Below are positions 43,182 to 52,528 of a stretch of DNA of 64,000 nt, one piece after another. The DNA is taken from contig CAMDDG010000007.1 in NCBI GenBank assembly GCA_945890895.1, forward strand, positions 1-64,000, given 5' to 3'. Position numbers and translations under genes: made by a program. Numbering within the stretch: the first letter of the stretch is position 1; each line of letters opens with the position of its first letter. The notes below the pieces were generated by a model, which was not told the origin of the DNA, made no database searches, and was given only the letters and a program-made list of their open reading frames with translations. The stretch comes from Chitinophaga pinensis. Lineage in GTDB: Bacteria > Bacteroidota > Bacteroidia > NS11-12g > UBA955.

Positions 43182-43874
43182 ATGAATAAAAAGATCGCCA
43201 TACTTGGAAATTCAGGACATGCCTTCGTTGTACTTGAATCATTGAGCACAATGAACATGGAAGCTTACGGCTATTTCGACAAACATTCAGTTGCAAATAA
43301 TCCATTTCAGTTAAACTACCTTGGGTTTGAAGGCGATGAAACGAACGATTTAATATCTTTTCAATTCATTTTAGGAATCGGTGATAACAATATTCGAAAA
43401 CGAGCATTTAATCTTATTTTAAACCGATTAAACATCACTAATTCGCTCGAAGAAACCATTGAAAAAACTGCATTTAGCCAAGAAGAATCTTTAATTTCAG
43501 AACGGATAAACTCAATATTTTTGAATGTTATCGACGCTTCATCTAATATATCTAGGAATTCATATTTAGGTTCAGGCAATTATATTGGCAAACAAGTTTG
43601 CATTAATAGTTTTGCCAAGATTGGTTCTAATTGCATTATAAACACAGGTAGTGTTGTTGAGCATGAGTGCCAGATTGGAAATCACAGTCATATAGCTCCC
43701 GGTAGCATCGTTTTAGGAAATGCAAAAATTGGCTCCAACACGCTAATTGGAGCAAATTCCACGGTATTACCAGGTATAAATATTGGAGATGGAGTTATCG
43801 TTGGAGCGGGATCGATTGTAACAAAAAATATACCTAATGGAAGCAAATGGATCGGTAATCGATTGATTAGTTGA
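43182..43874 (+). CDS. legH: LegH/NeuD-like sugar acetyltransferase
   Basis: A 230-residue protein of the PglD/NeuD family. The N-terminal Rossmann-like substrate domain opens MNKKIAILGNSGHAFVVLESL. The C-terminal left-handed beta-helix has hexapeptide repeats (GSGNYIGKQVCINSFAKIGSNCIINTGSVVEHECQIGNHSHIAPGSIVLGNAKIGSNTLIGANSTVLPG). The catalytic His is in VEHECQIG. It would acetylate the C4 amine in legionaminic acid synthesis. It lies 35 nt after legC. The short NSIFLNVIDASSNIS region replaces the usual linker. Confidence 0.85.
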   Translation: MNKKIAILGNSGHAFVVLESLSTMNMEAYGYFDKHSVANNPFQLNYLGFEGDETNDLISFQFILGIGDNNIRKRAFNLILNRLNITNSLEETIEKTAFSQEESLISERINSIFLNVIDASSNISRNSYLGSGNYIGKQVCINSFAKIGSNCIINTGSVVEHECQIGNHSHIAPGSIVLGNAKIGSNTLIGANSTVLPGINIGDGVIVGAGSIVTKNIPNGSKWIGNRLIS

Positions 43875-43952
43875 ATAAATTTGTCAAAACTTAATAAATC
43901 AATTATTATTTGACAACGATATAATTATCAGCAGTTAACAAATTACAAACCT

Positions 43953-43980
43953 AAAAAAGACCAAATAATTAGTCTTTTTT
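43953..43980 (+). terminator. Possible internal terminator between legH and legI
   Basis: aaaaaagac...gtctttttt, a 9-bp A/T-rich stem with a T run, in the 188-nt gap. It may lower expression of downstream genes; it is not strong. Confidence 0.45.
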
Positions 43981-44062
43981 AAAAACACAAATAATAGAAA
44001 AATTCACGAATCTTGTCCTAAACAGATAATTTTCCAGGAAGCAAAGTCAATTAAAAAATCAC

Positions 44063-45094
44063 GTGAAACCAAATTCAACCTATAAAACTCTAATCATAGC
44101 AGAAGCTGGTGTAAACCACAATGGAGACATAGAGAATGCAAAAAAACTGATTGAAGTTGCTGCAAGAGCAGGAGCAGATTATGTAAAATTTCAAACATTC
44201 AAAACTGAAAATTTGGTTACAAAAAACGCGAGTAAAGCTGATTATCAGAAAGTAAACGACCCCAATAGTTCAGATCAATTCTCTATGCTAAAGCAACTAG
44301 AATTAAGTTATGATCAACATTTGGAGTTAATTGAACATTCGAAAAAAAACGGAATACGATTTCTATCAACGGGTTTTGATTTAGAAAGTTTGGATTTCTT
44401 AAATACATTGAATCTCGATCTCTTCAAAATACCTTCTGGAGAAATAACCAATCTTCCCTATTTAAAAAAGATTGCTTCATTTAAAAAACCCGTAATAATA
44501 TCTACGGGCATGGCGAATATGGAAGAAATTCGAGACGCATTGGATGTTTTATTGTCATCGGGTATACCTCAAAATCAAATCACCATATTACACTGCAATA
44601 CAGATTATCCCACACAACCTAATGATGTAAATCTATTTGCGATGCTGGATATACAGCAGGAATTTGGTATTCAAATTGGCTATTCGGATCACACCGAAGG
44701 AATTGAAGTTTCATTTGCTGCCGTGGCATTGGGTGCTCGTGTAATTGAAAAACATTTTACACTGGATAAAAATATGCCAGGTCCAGACCATAAAGCATCA
44801 TTGAATCCGGAAGAGCTTCAATTAATGTGCTCTGGAATTAGAAAAATTGAGAAATCCATTTCTGGAACGGGCAAGAAAACTCCAACAGAATCCGAACTAA
44901 AGAATAAAAATATTGCACGAAAAGGACTTTATTTCAGTAAAAACTTAGATGCTGGGCATGTTATTGAGGAAAATGACCTCGTTGTACTCAGACCATTTAC
45001 GGGTATATCACCCATGCAACTTCCGTTGATTATTGGTAAATCTTTAAAACAATCGGTTGAAATGGGCTCACCTTTAACTCTAAACGATTTTTAA
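44063..45094 (+). CDS. legI: N,N'-diacetyllegionaminate synthase (NeuB family)
   Basis: A 343-residue enzyme that condenses phosphoenolpyruvate with the six-carbon sugar made by LegG. Blocks are LIIAEAGVNHNGDIENAKKLI near residue 10, AGADYVKFQTFKTENLV near 36, RFLSTGFDLESLDFL near 97, KIPSGEITNLPYLKKI near 118, PVIISTGMA near 137, ILHCNTDYPTQPNDVNL near 171, IGYSDHTEGIEVSFAAVALGARVIEKHFTLDKNMPGPDHKASL near 203. A C-terminal SAF (antifreeze-like) domain begins near 281 (KNIARKGLYFSK). The start is GTG at 44063; no ATG is available before the conserved block. It is followed 2 nt later by legG. Confidence 0.93.
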   Translation: MKPNSTYKTLIIAEAGVNHNGDIENAKKLIEVAARAGADYVKFQTFKTENLVTKNASKADYQKVNDPNSSDQFSMLKQLELSYDQHLELIEHSKKNGIRFLSTGFDLESLDFLNTLNLDLFKIPSGEITNLPYLKKIASFKKPVIISTGMANMEEIRDALDVLLSSGIPQNQITILHCNTDYPTQPNDVNLFAMLDIQQEFGIQIGYSDHTEGIEVSFAAVALGARVIEKHFTLDKNMPGPDHKASLNPEELQLMCSGIRKIEKSISGTGKKTPTESELKNKNIARKGLYFSKNLDAGHVIEENDLVVLRPFTGISPMQLPLIIGKSLKQSVEMGSPLTLNDF

Positions 45095-45096
45095 AT

Positions 45097-46245
45097 ATGT
45101 ACATTCTTGGTGTTACTACTACGAGAGCGGACTTTGGAATACTTAGACCAACTTTTGAAAGATTGGCTGCAGATGGTGAAATTAATTTTGAACTCGTAGT
45201 AACTGGAACTCATTTAGAAGAAGAATTCGGTTTCACTAAACTCGAAATTGAGAAAACGAACTTAAAAATAGACCATGAAATCCCTCTGGATATTTCTAAA
45301 AATCTTAATGATGGTATCGGTAGTATTTACTCAGTAGCAGTTTATAAGTTCTCAAAATTATTTAAGACTTGTAAACCGGATTTAATTCTCATTTTAGGAG
45401 ATCGATACGAAACTCACGCAATTGCCACTGCTGCAACACTTGAGAACATCGCTATTGCTCATGCACATGGAGGAGAAATTACAGAAGGGGCTATGGATGA
45501 TGCACTCAGACATTCGATTACAAAATTGGCTCATCTTCATTTTGCTTCTAATGAGATTCATCGTAATAGAATTATTCAAATGGGTGAATCACCAAAAAAC
45601 ACAATTTTAACGGGTGCATTGGCGATTGAAAGCATTTTTAAAATTCCTCTATTTTCAAAAGCAGAATTGGAGAAAGAAATCCATTTCCCTTTTGAAAACA
45701 AAGATATTTTTCTTGTGACTTACCATCCCGAAACGCGTTCAGATTTGCCCGAAAAAGAACAAGTTAGAAAGTTATTTGACGCTCTTTTCAGAATTGAGAA
45801 TGCCAAATTCATTGTCACTAAAGCGAATGCCGATGAACAAGGCAGAGAAATCAACCAAGAAATTGAAAATTTAATATCTGGAAGATCTGATTTTCTATTT
45901 ATTTCTAATCTAGGTCAGAAAAAATACTATTCTGCCATTAAAATTGCAGCAGCAGTAATTGGAAATTCATCCAGCGGTATTATTGAAGCTCCAAGTTTTA
46001 ATACTGGGACCGTCAATATTGGCAATCGACAAAAAGGAAGATTAGCATCTGACTCAGTGATTCATTGTGGTTTCGATTCTAATGAAATACTACAGGCCAT
46101 TCATAAAGCTAAATCAATTAAAGGAATGCAATTTAACAACCCCTATCATTTCGGAAATGCTTCTGAAATGATAGTTGATTCCATTAAAAGTCTTTATCAA
46201 AAATCAATTCTATTTAAAAAATTCCATAATATAGATGTTCGATAA
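45097..46245 (+). CDS. legG: UDP/GDP-N,N'-diacetylbacillosamine 2-epimerase, hydrolysing (NeuC family)
   Basis: A 382-residue member of the epimerase-2/NeuC fold. It begins MYILGVTTTRADFGILRPTFERL and contains LILGDRYETHAIATAATLENIAIAHAHGGEITEGAMDDALRHSITKLAHLHF near residue 90, TYHPETRSDLPEKEQVRKLFDAL near 207, and VIGNSSSGIIEAPSFNTGTVNIGNRQKGR near 288. The enzyme hydrolyses the nucleotide and inverts C2, giving the substrate for LegI. In the GDP variant of the pathway the nucleotide is GDP. It begins 2 nt after legI and ends next to ptmE. Confidence 0.92.
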   Translation: MYILGVTTTRADFGILRPTFERLAADGEINFELVVTGTHLEEEFGFTKLEIEKTNLKIDHEIPLDISKNLNDGIGSIYSVAVYKFSKLFKTCKPDLILILGDRYETHAIATAATLENIAIAHAHGGEITEGAMDDALRHSITKLAHLHFASNEIHRNRIIQMGESPKNTILTGALAIESIFKIPLFSKAELEKEIHFPFENKDIFLVTYHPETRSDLPEKEQVRKLFDALFRIENAKFIVTKANADEQGREINQEIENLISGRSDFLFISNLGQKKYYSAIKIAAAVIGNSSSGIIEAPSFNTGTVNIGNRQKGRLASDSVIHCGFDSNEILQAIHKAKSIKGMQFNNPYHFGNASEMIVDSIKSLYQKSILFKKFHNIDVR

Positions 46246-46246
46246 T

Positions 46247-47302
46247 ATGATCAACACCTCAAATCACACCATTTCTCAAAACGCATCTTTATCCGATGCC
46301 ATAAAAAAAATGGGCGAACCCGGTCACGCTCGAGTTCTTTTTGTTTTAAATGATTCGGAGAAAATCATGGGTACCATTTCCGATGGTGATATCCGTAGAG
46401 GATTATTGGAAGGATTAACCGTACACGATAGCTGTGAAAAATTCGCATTCAAATCCTTCAAGTTCATCTTAAAAAATCGTATTGATCTGAATCAAATTCG
46501 CGAATGGAGAAATCGCAATGTCGAAATTATACCGGTGCTCTCTGACGATGGAACTTTAATCGAAATTCTCAATTTCAAAAAACTCAAAAGCTACTTACCC
46601 TTAAGCGCGGTAATTATGGCCGGTGGTTTGGGGATGCGTTTACGTCCTCTTACAATTAACACTCCTAAACCCATGCTTAAAGTAGGCGATCTTCCGATTT
46701 TGGAAATCAATGTTAAACGCTTACTTCAGTTTGGAATCCGTGAGATTTTCTTATGCGTTGGATATTTAAAAGAACAAATCATGAAGCATTTTGGTGATGG
46801 CAGTCAATGGAATTGTCGCATCATATACATCGAAGAAAACCAACCTATGGGTACAATCGGTGCTTTGTCTATGTTACCCGAACTTTCAAACGATCACATC
46901 CTTTTGTTTAATGCAGATTTGTTGAGCAATGTTGACCTGGAGGAAATGTATCTCAAATATGAACAAACCAATTCAAACATTTGCATTGCTACCATCCCCC
47001 ATAAAGTAACACTGCCCTACGCTGTATTGGAAGAAAAAAACGACCAAATAACTTCACTCGTTGAAAAACCCACGTATACATTTCAAGCCAACGCTGGATT
47101 TTATTTATTCAATTCCCAACTTTTAAATTCTATTCCCAAGAATACCTTTTATAATGCGACAGATTTTGTTGAGTCGGCCATAACATCTCAACTTAATGTT
47201 CAATCTTTTCCCATTTTGGGATATTGGAACGATATTGGATCGATTCAAGATTACGAAAAATCGCAAGAAGACATTAAATCGTTGCATTTATTTGATTTTT
47301 AA
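46247..47302 (+). CDS. ptmE: PtmE-like sugar-1-phosphate guanylyltransferase with CBS pair
   Basis: A 351-residue protein. The N-terminal CBS pair (residues 1-115: ISQNASLSDAIKKMGEPGHARVLFVLNDSEKIMGTISDGDIRRGLLEG ... ILKNRIDLNQIREWRNRNVEIIPVLSDDG) precedes a nucleotidyltransferase (SAVIMAGGLGMRLRPLTINTPKPMLKVGDLPILEINVKRL). This architecture defines PtmE, which makes GDP-GlcNAc for the legionaminic pathway. The ATG at 46247 lies 1 nt after the legG stop (TAAtATG); the track's ATG at 46235 overlaps legG by 11 nt and is possible. CBS domains may give feedback control by nucleotides. Confidence 0.88.
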   Translation: MINTSNHTISQNASLSDAIKKMGEPGHARVLFVLNDSEKIMGTISDGDIRRGLLEGLTVHDSCEKFAFKSFKFILKNRIDLNQIREWRNRNVEIIPVLSDDGTLIEILNFKKLKSYLPLSAVIMAGGLGMRLRPLTINTPKPMLKVGDLPILEINVKRLLQFGIREIFLCVGYLKEQIMKHFGDGSQWNCRIIYIEENQPMGTIGALSMLPELSNDHILLFNADLLSNVDLEEMYLKYEQTNSNICIATIPHKVTLPYAVLEEKNDQITSLVEKPTYTFQANAGFYLFNSQLLNSIPKNTFYNATDFVESAITSQLNVQSFPILGYWNDIGSIQDYEKSQEDIKSLHLFDF

Positions 47303-47307
47303 AAGCC

Positions 47308-48033
47308 ATGAGAACACTTTGCATCATTCCTGCTCGTGGTGGCTCTAAAGGAATCCCCGGAAAAAATCACAAACCCTTGTTGGGAAAACCCCTAATACAA
47401 TACTCCATTGAAACTGCATTAGGCATCTTCCCTAAAGAACAAATCTGCGTTAGCACAGATTCACCGGAAATAATTGAAATTGCAACCCGACTGGGTGTTG
47501 CACCCCCGTTTGTTCGTCCTGCCCATTTAGCAACCGACACCAGCGGTAGCCGCGAAGTATTATTGCACGCACTCGACTATTACAACAATGAATGCAAAAT
47601 CAAAAATCAACCGTTATTTGATTCTATAGTACTCTTACAAGCAACTTCTCCCCTTCGTAAACCGCAGGATGTTATAAATTGTATGGAGTTATATCAATCA
47701 ACCGATTGCGATATGGTAGTGAGTGTTTGCGAAAGTCCATTTAATCCGTATTACAACATCTTCATAGAAAATCAAAGTGGCTTTATACGTCGGAGTATCG
47801 AAAGTAATTACACGCGCAGACAAGATTGCCCACAAGCATATATAATAAACGGCAGTATTTATGTTATCAATGCTGAAGTTTTGCAAAAACAAGCGATGCA
47901 TGAAATGCAGCGCATTGCAAAAATGGTTCAACCTTGGGAAATGATGATCGACCTTGATACGCCGGAAGATTGGAAAGAATTGGAATTTAAAATGCAGTCG
48001 GGATTTTACAACAATTTAATTAATGCTCAATAA
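47308..48033 (+). CDS. legF: CMP-legionaminic acid synthetase (NeuA/LegF family)
   Basis: A 241-residue cytidylyltransferase. MRTLCIIPARGGSKGIPGKNHKPLLGKPLIQYSIETAL carries the nucleotide-binding loop. ICVSTDSPEIIEIA near residue 51, LLQATSPLRKPQDVINCMELY near 111 and MMIDLDTPEDWKELE at the end are the other family blocks. It activates the nine-carbon sugar with CTP. Its 3' end overlaps the next gene by 11 nt. Confidence 0.92.
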   Translation: MRTLCIIPARGGSKGIPGKNHKPLLGKPLIQYSIETALGIFPKEQICVSTDSPEIIEIATRLGVAPPFVRPAHLATDTSGSREVLLHALDYYNNECKIKNQPLFDSIVLLQATSPLRKPQDVINCMELYQSTDCDMVVSVCESPFNPYYNIFIENQSGFIRRSIESNYTRRQDCPQAYIINGSIYVINAEVLQKQAMHEMQRIAKMVQPWEMMIDLDTPEDWKELEFKMQSGFYNNLINAQ

Positions 48034-48910
48034 ATTTATTCAAACCCTATTATCGTTGGGAAAAATCATGATTCAAAGTCGTTTTTTCAATAAAACTACG
48101 AATCCAAAAGATTTACCCTTAATCATTTTGGGGAATGGACCATCTGCTTCAACTACGTTGGAAAATCCTCACTTTAAGAGGGAAAATTACCAGTTAATGA
48201 CCGTAAATCTGTTCGCATCTCAACCTATTTTCAATCAAGTAAAACCCGAATTTTACGTATTTTTGGATAAAGCGTTCTTTGATTTTGATTTAGAAGCATT
48301 GGAAAATCCAACACTTGCACCGGCCGTAAAGTCCAATTCTAAATTCTTGGGAACACAAAAGTTAATTAATCAAACTTGGAATAATCTTTTGTCGTCTGAT
48401 TGGGGAATAACCTTGTTTGTTCCGCAATTATTCAGGAATTCAACTATTGTACAGAAACTGAAAGAAAAGAACTTCCGCATTCAATTTTTCAATTATACCG
48501 TTGTTAAAGGTTTTGAATCGTATGAAAACTGGATCTATCGAACTGGATTGGGCAGTCCACAAAGCCAAAACGTAATTAATACCTGTATTTTTCAGGCCAT
48601 TAACTATCAATTTCAAGAAATCTATTTGCTGGGTGTGGAAAGTAATTTCCATTCCAACTTGGTGGTGAATGGTGAAAATCAGCTTATGATGAGAGATGAT
48701 CATTTCTATGAAGTAGAAACCAAGTGGATACCGCTTATTCATCCTGAAAATCGATCTGTAAGGATGCATGAATTCTACACCAACTTAACTAAGGCGTTCT
48801 ATTCACATTTTCGACTTTCACAATACGCAAATTACCGAAATCAAAAAATTTATAATGCTACCGAAAATAGCTTCATTGATGCGTATCAAAGAAAAAAATT
48901 ACCTTTGTAA
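48023..48910 (+). CDS. Candidate nonulosonate transferase (GT42/DUF115-like)
   Basis: A 295-residue soluble protein. It opens with PLIILGNGPSASTTLE near residue 30, and later has RTGLGSPQSQNVINTCIFQAINYQFQEIYLLGVESNFHSN near 175. The G-N-G-P-S nucleotide loop plus a Y-x-E-I-Y-L-x-G-x-[DE] block is shared by the bacterial GT42 sialyltransferases and the DUF115/MptE (Maf) fold, which handle CMP-linked nine-carbon sugars. The C-terminus (FYSHFRLSQYANYRNQKIYNATENSFIDAYQRK) resembles the tail of such proteins. It overlaps legF by 11 nt and is followed by legB 3 nt later, so it is an integral part of the cluster. A transferase of the CMP-sugar is the best guess; no catalytic assignment was possible. 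Confidence 0.6.
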   Translation: MLNKFIQTLLSLGKIMIQSRFFNKTTNPKDLPLIILGNGPSASTTLENPHFKRENYQLMTVNLFASQPIFNQVKPEFYVFLDKAFFDFDLEALENPTLAPAVKSNSKFLGTQKLINQTWNNLLSSDWGITLFVPQLFRNSTIVQKLKEKNFRIQFFNYTVVKGFESYENWIYRTGLGSPQSQNVINTCIFQAINYQFQEIYLLGVESNFHSNLVVNGENQLMMRDDHFYEVETKWIPLIHPENRSVRMHEFYTNLTKAFYSHFRLSQYANYRNQKIYNATENSFIDAYQRKKLPL

Positions 48911-48913
48911 CAA

Positions 48914-49912
48914 ATGAATATTGCTGGGAAAAAAGTTCTTGTAACCGGAGCAGATGGTTTTATCGGAAGTCATTTGGTTGAACATTTAATTGACTGCGGT
49001 GCACAAGTCAAAGCTTTTGTTTATTATAATTCTTTTAATTCTTGGGGATGGTTGGACACTTTTCCAAAGGAAACTTTAGCCAAAATCGAGGTGTTTTCTG
49101 GTGATGTTCGTGACCCCAATGGTGTTTTCACTGCAATGGAAGGATGCGATATCGTGTTCCACTTGGCTGCATTAATTGCTATCCCTTACAGTTATCATTC
49201 CCCGGATAGCTATGTAGATACCAATATCAGAGGAACTTTGAATATTATTCAAGCCGCTAAACGATTAAATATCGAACGGGTATTGGTTACCTCTACATCA
49301 GAAGTTTACGGTACAGCTCAATTTGTTCCCATCACAGAATCACATCCCAAACAAGGTCAGTCACCTTACTCGGCTTCAAAAATAGGTGCAGATGTTATGG
49401 CTGATAGTTTTTACAGAAGTTTTGGATTGCCGGTTACACTGGTTCGCCCTTTCAATACTTACGGTCCACGTCAATCTGCACGAGCCGTAATTCCAACCAT
49501 AATCACACAGTTGTTGAATAAGGAACCCATTATTCGGTTGGGCGATATTACTCCAACTCGTGATTTAGTATATGTAAAAGATACGGCTAAAGGATTTGTT
49601 AAAATTGCTGAAAATGACAGCTTAATTGGTCATGAAGTAAATATTGCCACTCAGCAAGAAATCAGCGTTGGGGATTTGGCTCAATTGTTAATTGATTTAA
49701 TCCATCCTACATCTAAAATAGAAACTGATAATGACCGAATACGTCCGAAAAACAGTGAAGTATTCCGTTTATTGGGTTCTGCTGAGAAACTTTTTGAACA
49801 CACTCAATGGAAACCCAATATTGCATTAAAAGATGGTTTAACTGAAACCATTGAATGGTTTTCTAAAGCAGAGAATTTGGCTCGATATAAACACGACATC
49901 TACAACATTTAA
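48914..49912 (+). CDS. legB: LegB-type nucleotide-sugar 4,6-dehydratase (SDR)
   Basis: A 332-residue extended SDR. The NAD-binding block is KVLVTGADGFIGSHLVEHLI. Then come FSGDVRDPNGVFTAMEGCDIVFHLAALIAIPYSYHSPDSYVDTNIRGTLNIIQAA, the catalytic T-S-E (VTSTSEVYGTA), YSASKIGAD near 154, and RPFNTYGPRQSARAVIPTIITQLL near 178. It removes water from GDP-GlcNAc to give the 4-keto-6-deoxy sugar used by LegC. It stands last in the cluster although it acts early in the pathway. Confidence 0.88.
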   Translation: MNIAGKKVLVTGADGFIGSHLVEHLIDCGAQVKAFVYYNSFNSWGWLDTFPKETLAKIEVFSGDVRDPNGVFTAMEGCDIVFHLAALIAIPYSYHSPDSYVDTNIRGTLNIIQAAKRLNIERVLVTSTSEVYGTAQFVPITESHPKQGQSPYSASKIGADVMADSFYRSFGLPVTLVRPFNTYGPRQSARAVIPTIITQLLNKEPIIRLGDITPTRDLVYVKDTAKGFVKIAENDSLIGHEVNIATQQEISVGDLAQLLIDLIHPTSKIETDNDRIRPKNSEVFRLLGSAEKLFEHTQWKPNIALKDGLTETIEWFSKAENLARYKHDIYNI

Positions 49913-49915
49913 AGG

Positions 49916-51439
49916 TTAACGATTACCCATCTTTCGTTTAGAAATTTTATTTAGTCCCTTTTCCACCATACTCCGGATATCATCGGATAATCGGAAGCGA
50001 TAAATAACGAAAATACTTCCCCCGAAAAAGAGGAACGATTTCAATCCGAACAAAATTATTCCCAAGGGATGTTGGGGATTGATTTTCCAAATTTCGGCTA
50101 ATATAAATACGCCGAAAAACAAGCCAATTGACTTGAACAATCCTACTGAAAAGGGGGTTAATTTAAAAATATTCCAAATCAAAATAACTACAACGGTGCT
50201 GCTCGCAGCCCAAGTACCTGCTGTGGCTATAGCTGCACCTTCAATACCCCAAATTGGAATGGCCCAATTATTCAAAAAAATCCCCACTGCAACAGCGGTA
50301 ACATTTACAAGCAAGGACAAATAGTACCGATGAGAAAAAGTGAGCATTGCACTTGAATTTCCTTGCATCAATATTATCAGCTTTCCCATCCCCAAAAACA
50401 ACAAGGCCCATTTACCGGCAATATACTTTTCTCCGTTGGGCATCAAAGTATAAAAAAAGTCAATATTAATCCAAAGCAAAAGCAACACCAAAGCTCCCAA
50501 TACGAATTGATTTAAGCTTGTTTTTTCATAAAGTCGCTTCATTTCAGACGTATTTCCTGCATGCATTGCTTCTGATAATTTGGGATTGGAAATTTGCAAA
50601 ATGCTTCTGGTTGGAATTTCAATCAGTACGGCCATACTTACGGCAATTCGATAGATTCCGGTATCTGAAAATCCCTTCATGGAGCTAATCATTACAAAAT
50701 CCAATCTCTGAACGATCATATTGGCTGTGTATGTGAAGAATAAATACAGCGTATATTTTGCAAATTCTGATTTTAGTCCTGGAGACTGATGTATGAATGT
50801 TAAATTGGGTTTGAATCCCAATTGCGTATTTCGTAAAATGTAAACTAAATTCAGAATGGCAACTATGGCATAAACCGCTGGCACCAAATGTACGGAATGT
50901 TGAAACGGCAAAAATTGAATAAAATACAACCAACCAATAATACCTAGAAAAATTCGGACCACATTTTCTCTAAGAAATGACGCCCAAATTATGCTCCCAA
51001 TGGAAGCCGAAAAAACTTCAAACACATTGTTGTACACGAAAAAGAAAATAAAAGGTAGCAACCACAAATAATACGGCTCGAAATCATTAGAACTTCGTCC
51101 AATATAATGCATTATTGGGTCGTGAAAGAATAACAGAACCAGTGCAACTAAAATAAAACCGAGCAGAGGAATGAGCAACAACCAAAATCCGACACCATTG
51201 TGACCGGAATCGTTTTTGAATCGCGGAAAAAATTTCCAAATGGAATATCCTGTACCCAGTTGAGCTACACCGGCTAAGAGCGCTCCCATTTCGATAAACA
51301 GGCCGATTACACCATTTTCAGATTCTGTATAAACCAAGGGAAATAGATAAAAAGTAGTGAATAATCCGATCAAACTTCCGGAATAATTCACCACCGATGC
51401 CCAGAAGCTTTGTTGAGCAATTTTACCTGACATTGTCAC
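49916..51439 (-). CDS. Polysaccharide flippase-like membrane protein (MATE/MOP superfamily)
   Basis: A 507-residue protein with about 14 membrane segments. It starts MTMSGKIAQQSFWASVVNYSGSLIGLFTTFYLFPLVYTESENGVIGLF, the usual opening of Wzx/RfbX-type flippases, and then continues with paired helices. It would move a lipid-linked glycan across the inner membrane. It converges on legB with only 3 nt between the stops. A TCCCCCGA copy (50018-50025) encodes F-G-G. Which glycan it flips cannot be read from the sequence; adjacency suggests a legionaminic-acid-containing one. Confidence 0.82.
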   Translation of the reverse strand: MTMSGKIAQQSFWASVVNYSGSLIGLFTTFYLFPLVYTESENGVIGLFIEMGALLAGVAQLGTGYSIWKFFPRFKNDSGHNGVGFWLLLIPLLGFILVALVLLFFHDPIMHYIGRSSNDFEPYYLWLLPFIFFFVYNNVFEVFSASIGSIIWASFLRENVVRIFLGIIGWLYFIQFLPFQHSVHLVPAVYAIVAILNLVYILRNTQLGFKPNLTFIHQSPGLKSEFAKYTLYLFFTYTANMIVQRLDFVMISSMKGFSDTGIYRIAVSMAVLIEIPTRSILQISNPKLSEAMHAGNTSEMKRLYEKTSLNQFVLGALVLLLLWINIDFFYTLMPNGEKYIAGKWALLFLGMGKLIILMQGNSSAMLTFSHRYYLSLLVNVTAVAVGIFLNNWAIPIWGIEGAAIATAGTWAASSTVVVILIWNIFKLTPFSVGLFKSIGLFFGVFILAEIWKINPQHPLGIILFGLKSFLFFGGSIFVIYRFRLSDDIRSMVEKGLNKISKRKMGNR

Positions 51440-51517
51440 AAAGGTATACCTAAACCCGCTTTTTTTTTGAAATGCCGTGAAAATGTCCGTAATTCGCCAA
51501 ATAACAATTCTACGACA

Positions 51518-52495
51518 ATGAAAAAATTATTAATTCTCGCTTTGATTTCAGCTGGTGCAGTAAGTGTAATGCAGAGCTGTAAAAAGGATCCAGACGGATC
51601 TAACACGGGTAACACTGCTTTGACAGTTGCTGAAAAACAACGCTCATTATTGGTTTACAGCACGGCTACTTGGTGTGGACCTTGTGGTTTAACTGGTGGA
51701 CCATTATTCAAATCTGCAATTGCTGCTAGATCTACAGACGAATTAATCGCTTTAGATTTACACCCAGCCTTGGGAGGATTGTCTCTATTGAATTCTATTG
51801 CATTTAAACCAGGAAACGACACAATGTTTTTTGCTCCTTATGCAAATGAATTGTATGCTTACCTTAAACCAAATGGTTTTATTCCACATTTTTATTGTGA
51901 TAACTCTGTTTTAGGTAACAGTGCTGTTACTTTGCAACAAATAACTGATTTTGCTGATCAATACAACAAGATCAAACCTGAAATTGGTGTTGCGGCTAGT
52001 GCAACTGCATCAGGTAATGATATCAGCATCAAGTACAAAATGAAAGCTTTTGCTCCTGAAGCGGGTTCTGATTACTATACAAGCATTTTATTAGTAGAAA
52101 AAGCAATCACAGCTTACCAATTAATTGGAAGTACACACTCTACAGTTGAACATAAAAACATAGTACGTGGATCTGCAAAAACTACTGGATCTGGCTTAAA
52201 CTCATTGGGCCAAACTGTTTGGGCTGGTGCGCCTGTTGCTTTTGGTGACAACGCTGATTGGTCAAATCCAACAACTGCAACCGAAGTTGAAAAAACAGCT
52301 TCTTTCAAATTCGAAGCTCCTTCTCAGTCAACCAAAGACGCCTTTGATGCACAATTAAAAGCTTCCGTTATGCAACAAGGTTTTGGATGGTGGAACTTCA
52401 ACAAAAGCAATACTGCTGTTGTTGTTGTTGTTTGGAAGAAAATCTCTGCTACAGAAATGTATTTCGTAAACGCAGTTTGGGCTGACGTTAAATAA
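51518..52495 (+). CDS. Omp28-related lipoprotein with thioredoxin-like C-G-P-C motif
   Basis: The ORF track uses a TTG at 51467; the ATG at 51518 gives a clear lipoprotein signal (MKKLLILALISAGAVSVMQSC, Cys21) and 325 residues. LLVYSTATWCGPCGLTGGPLFKSAIAA near residue 45 is a thioredoxin-fold active site. The later part (IKYKMKAFAPEAGSDYYTSILLVEKAITAYQ, TVEHKNIVRGSA) matches the Omp28-related family, which is widespread in Bacteroidota. It is probably outer-membrane-anchored; the redox role is inferred from the CGPC pair only. It is followed by a strong terminator. Confidence 0.85.
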   Translation: MKKLLILALISAGAVSVMQSCKKDPDGSNTGNTALTVAEKQRSLLVYSTATWCGPCGLTGGPLFKSAIAARSTDELIALDLHPALGGLSLLNSIAFKPGNDTMFFAPYANELYAYLKPNGFIPHFYCDNSVLGNSAVTLQQITDFADQYNKIKPEIGVAASATASGNDISIKYKMKAFAPEAGSDYYTSILLVEKAITAYQLIGSTHSTVEHKNIVRGSAKTTGSGLNSLGQTVWAGAPVAFGDNADWSNPTTATEVEKTASFKFEAPSQSTKDAFDAQLKASVMQQGFGWWNFNKSNTAVVVVVWKKISATEMYFVNAVWADVK

Positions 52496-52528
52496 TTTCG
52501 AAATCTCAAAAGGTGCTTTGCACCCCAT

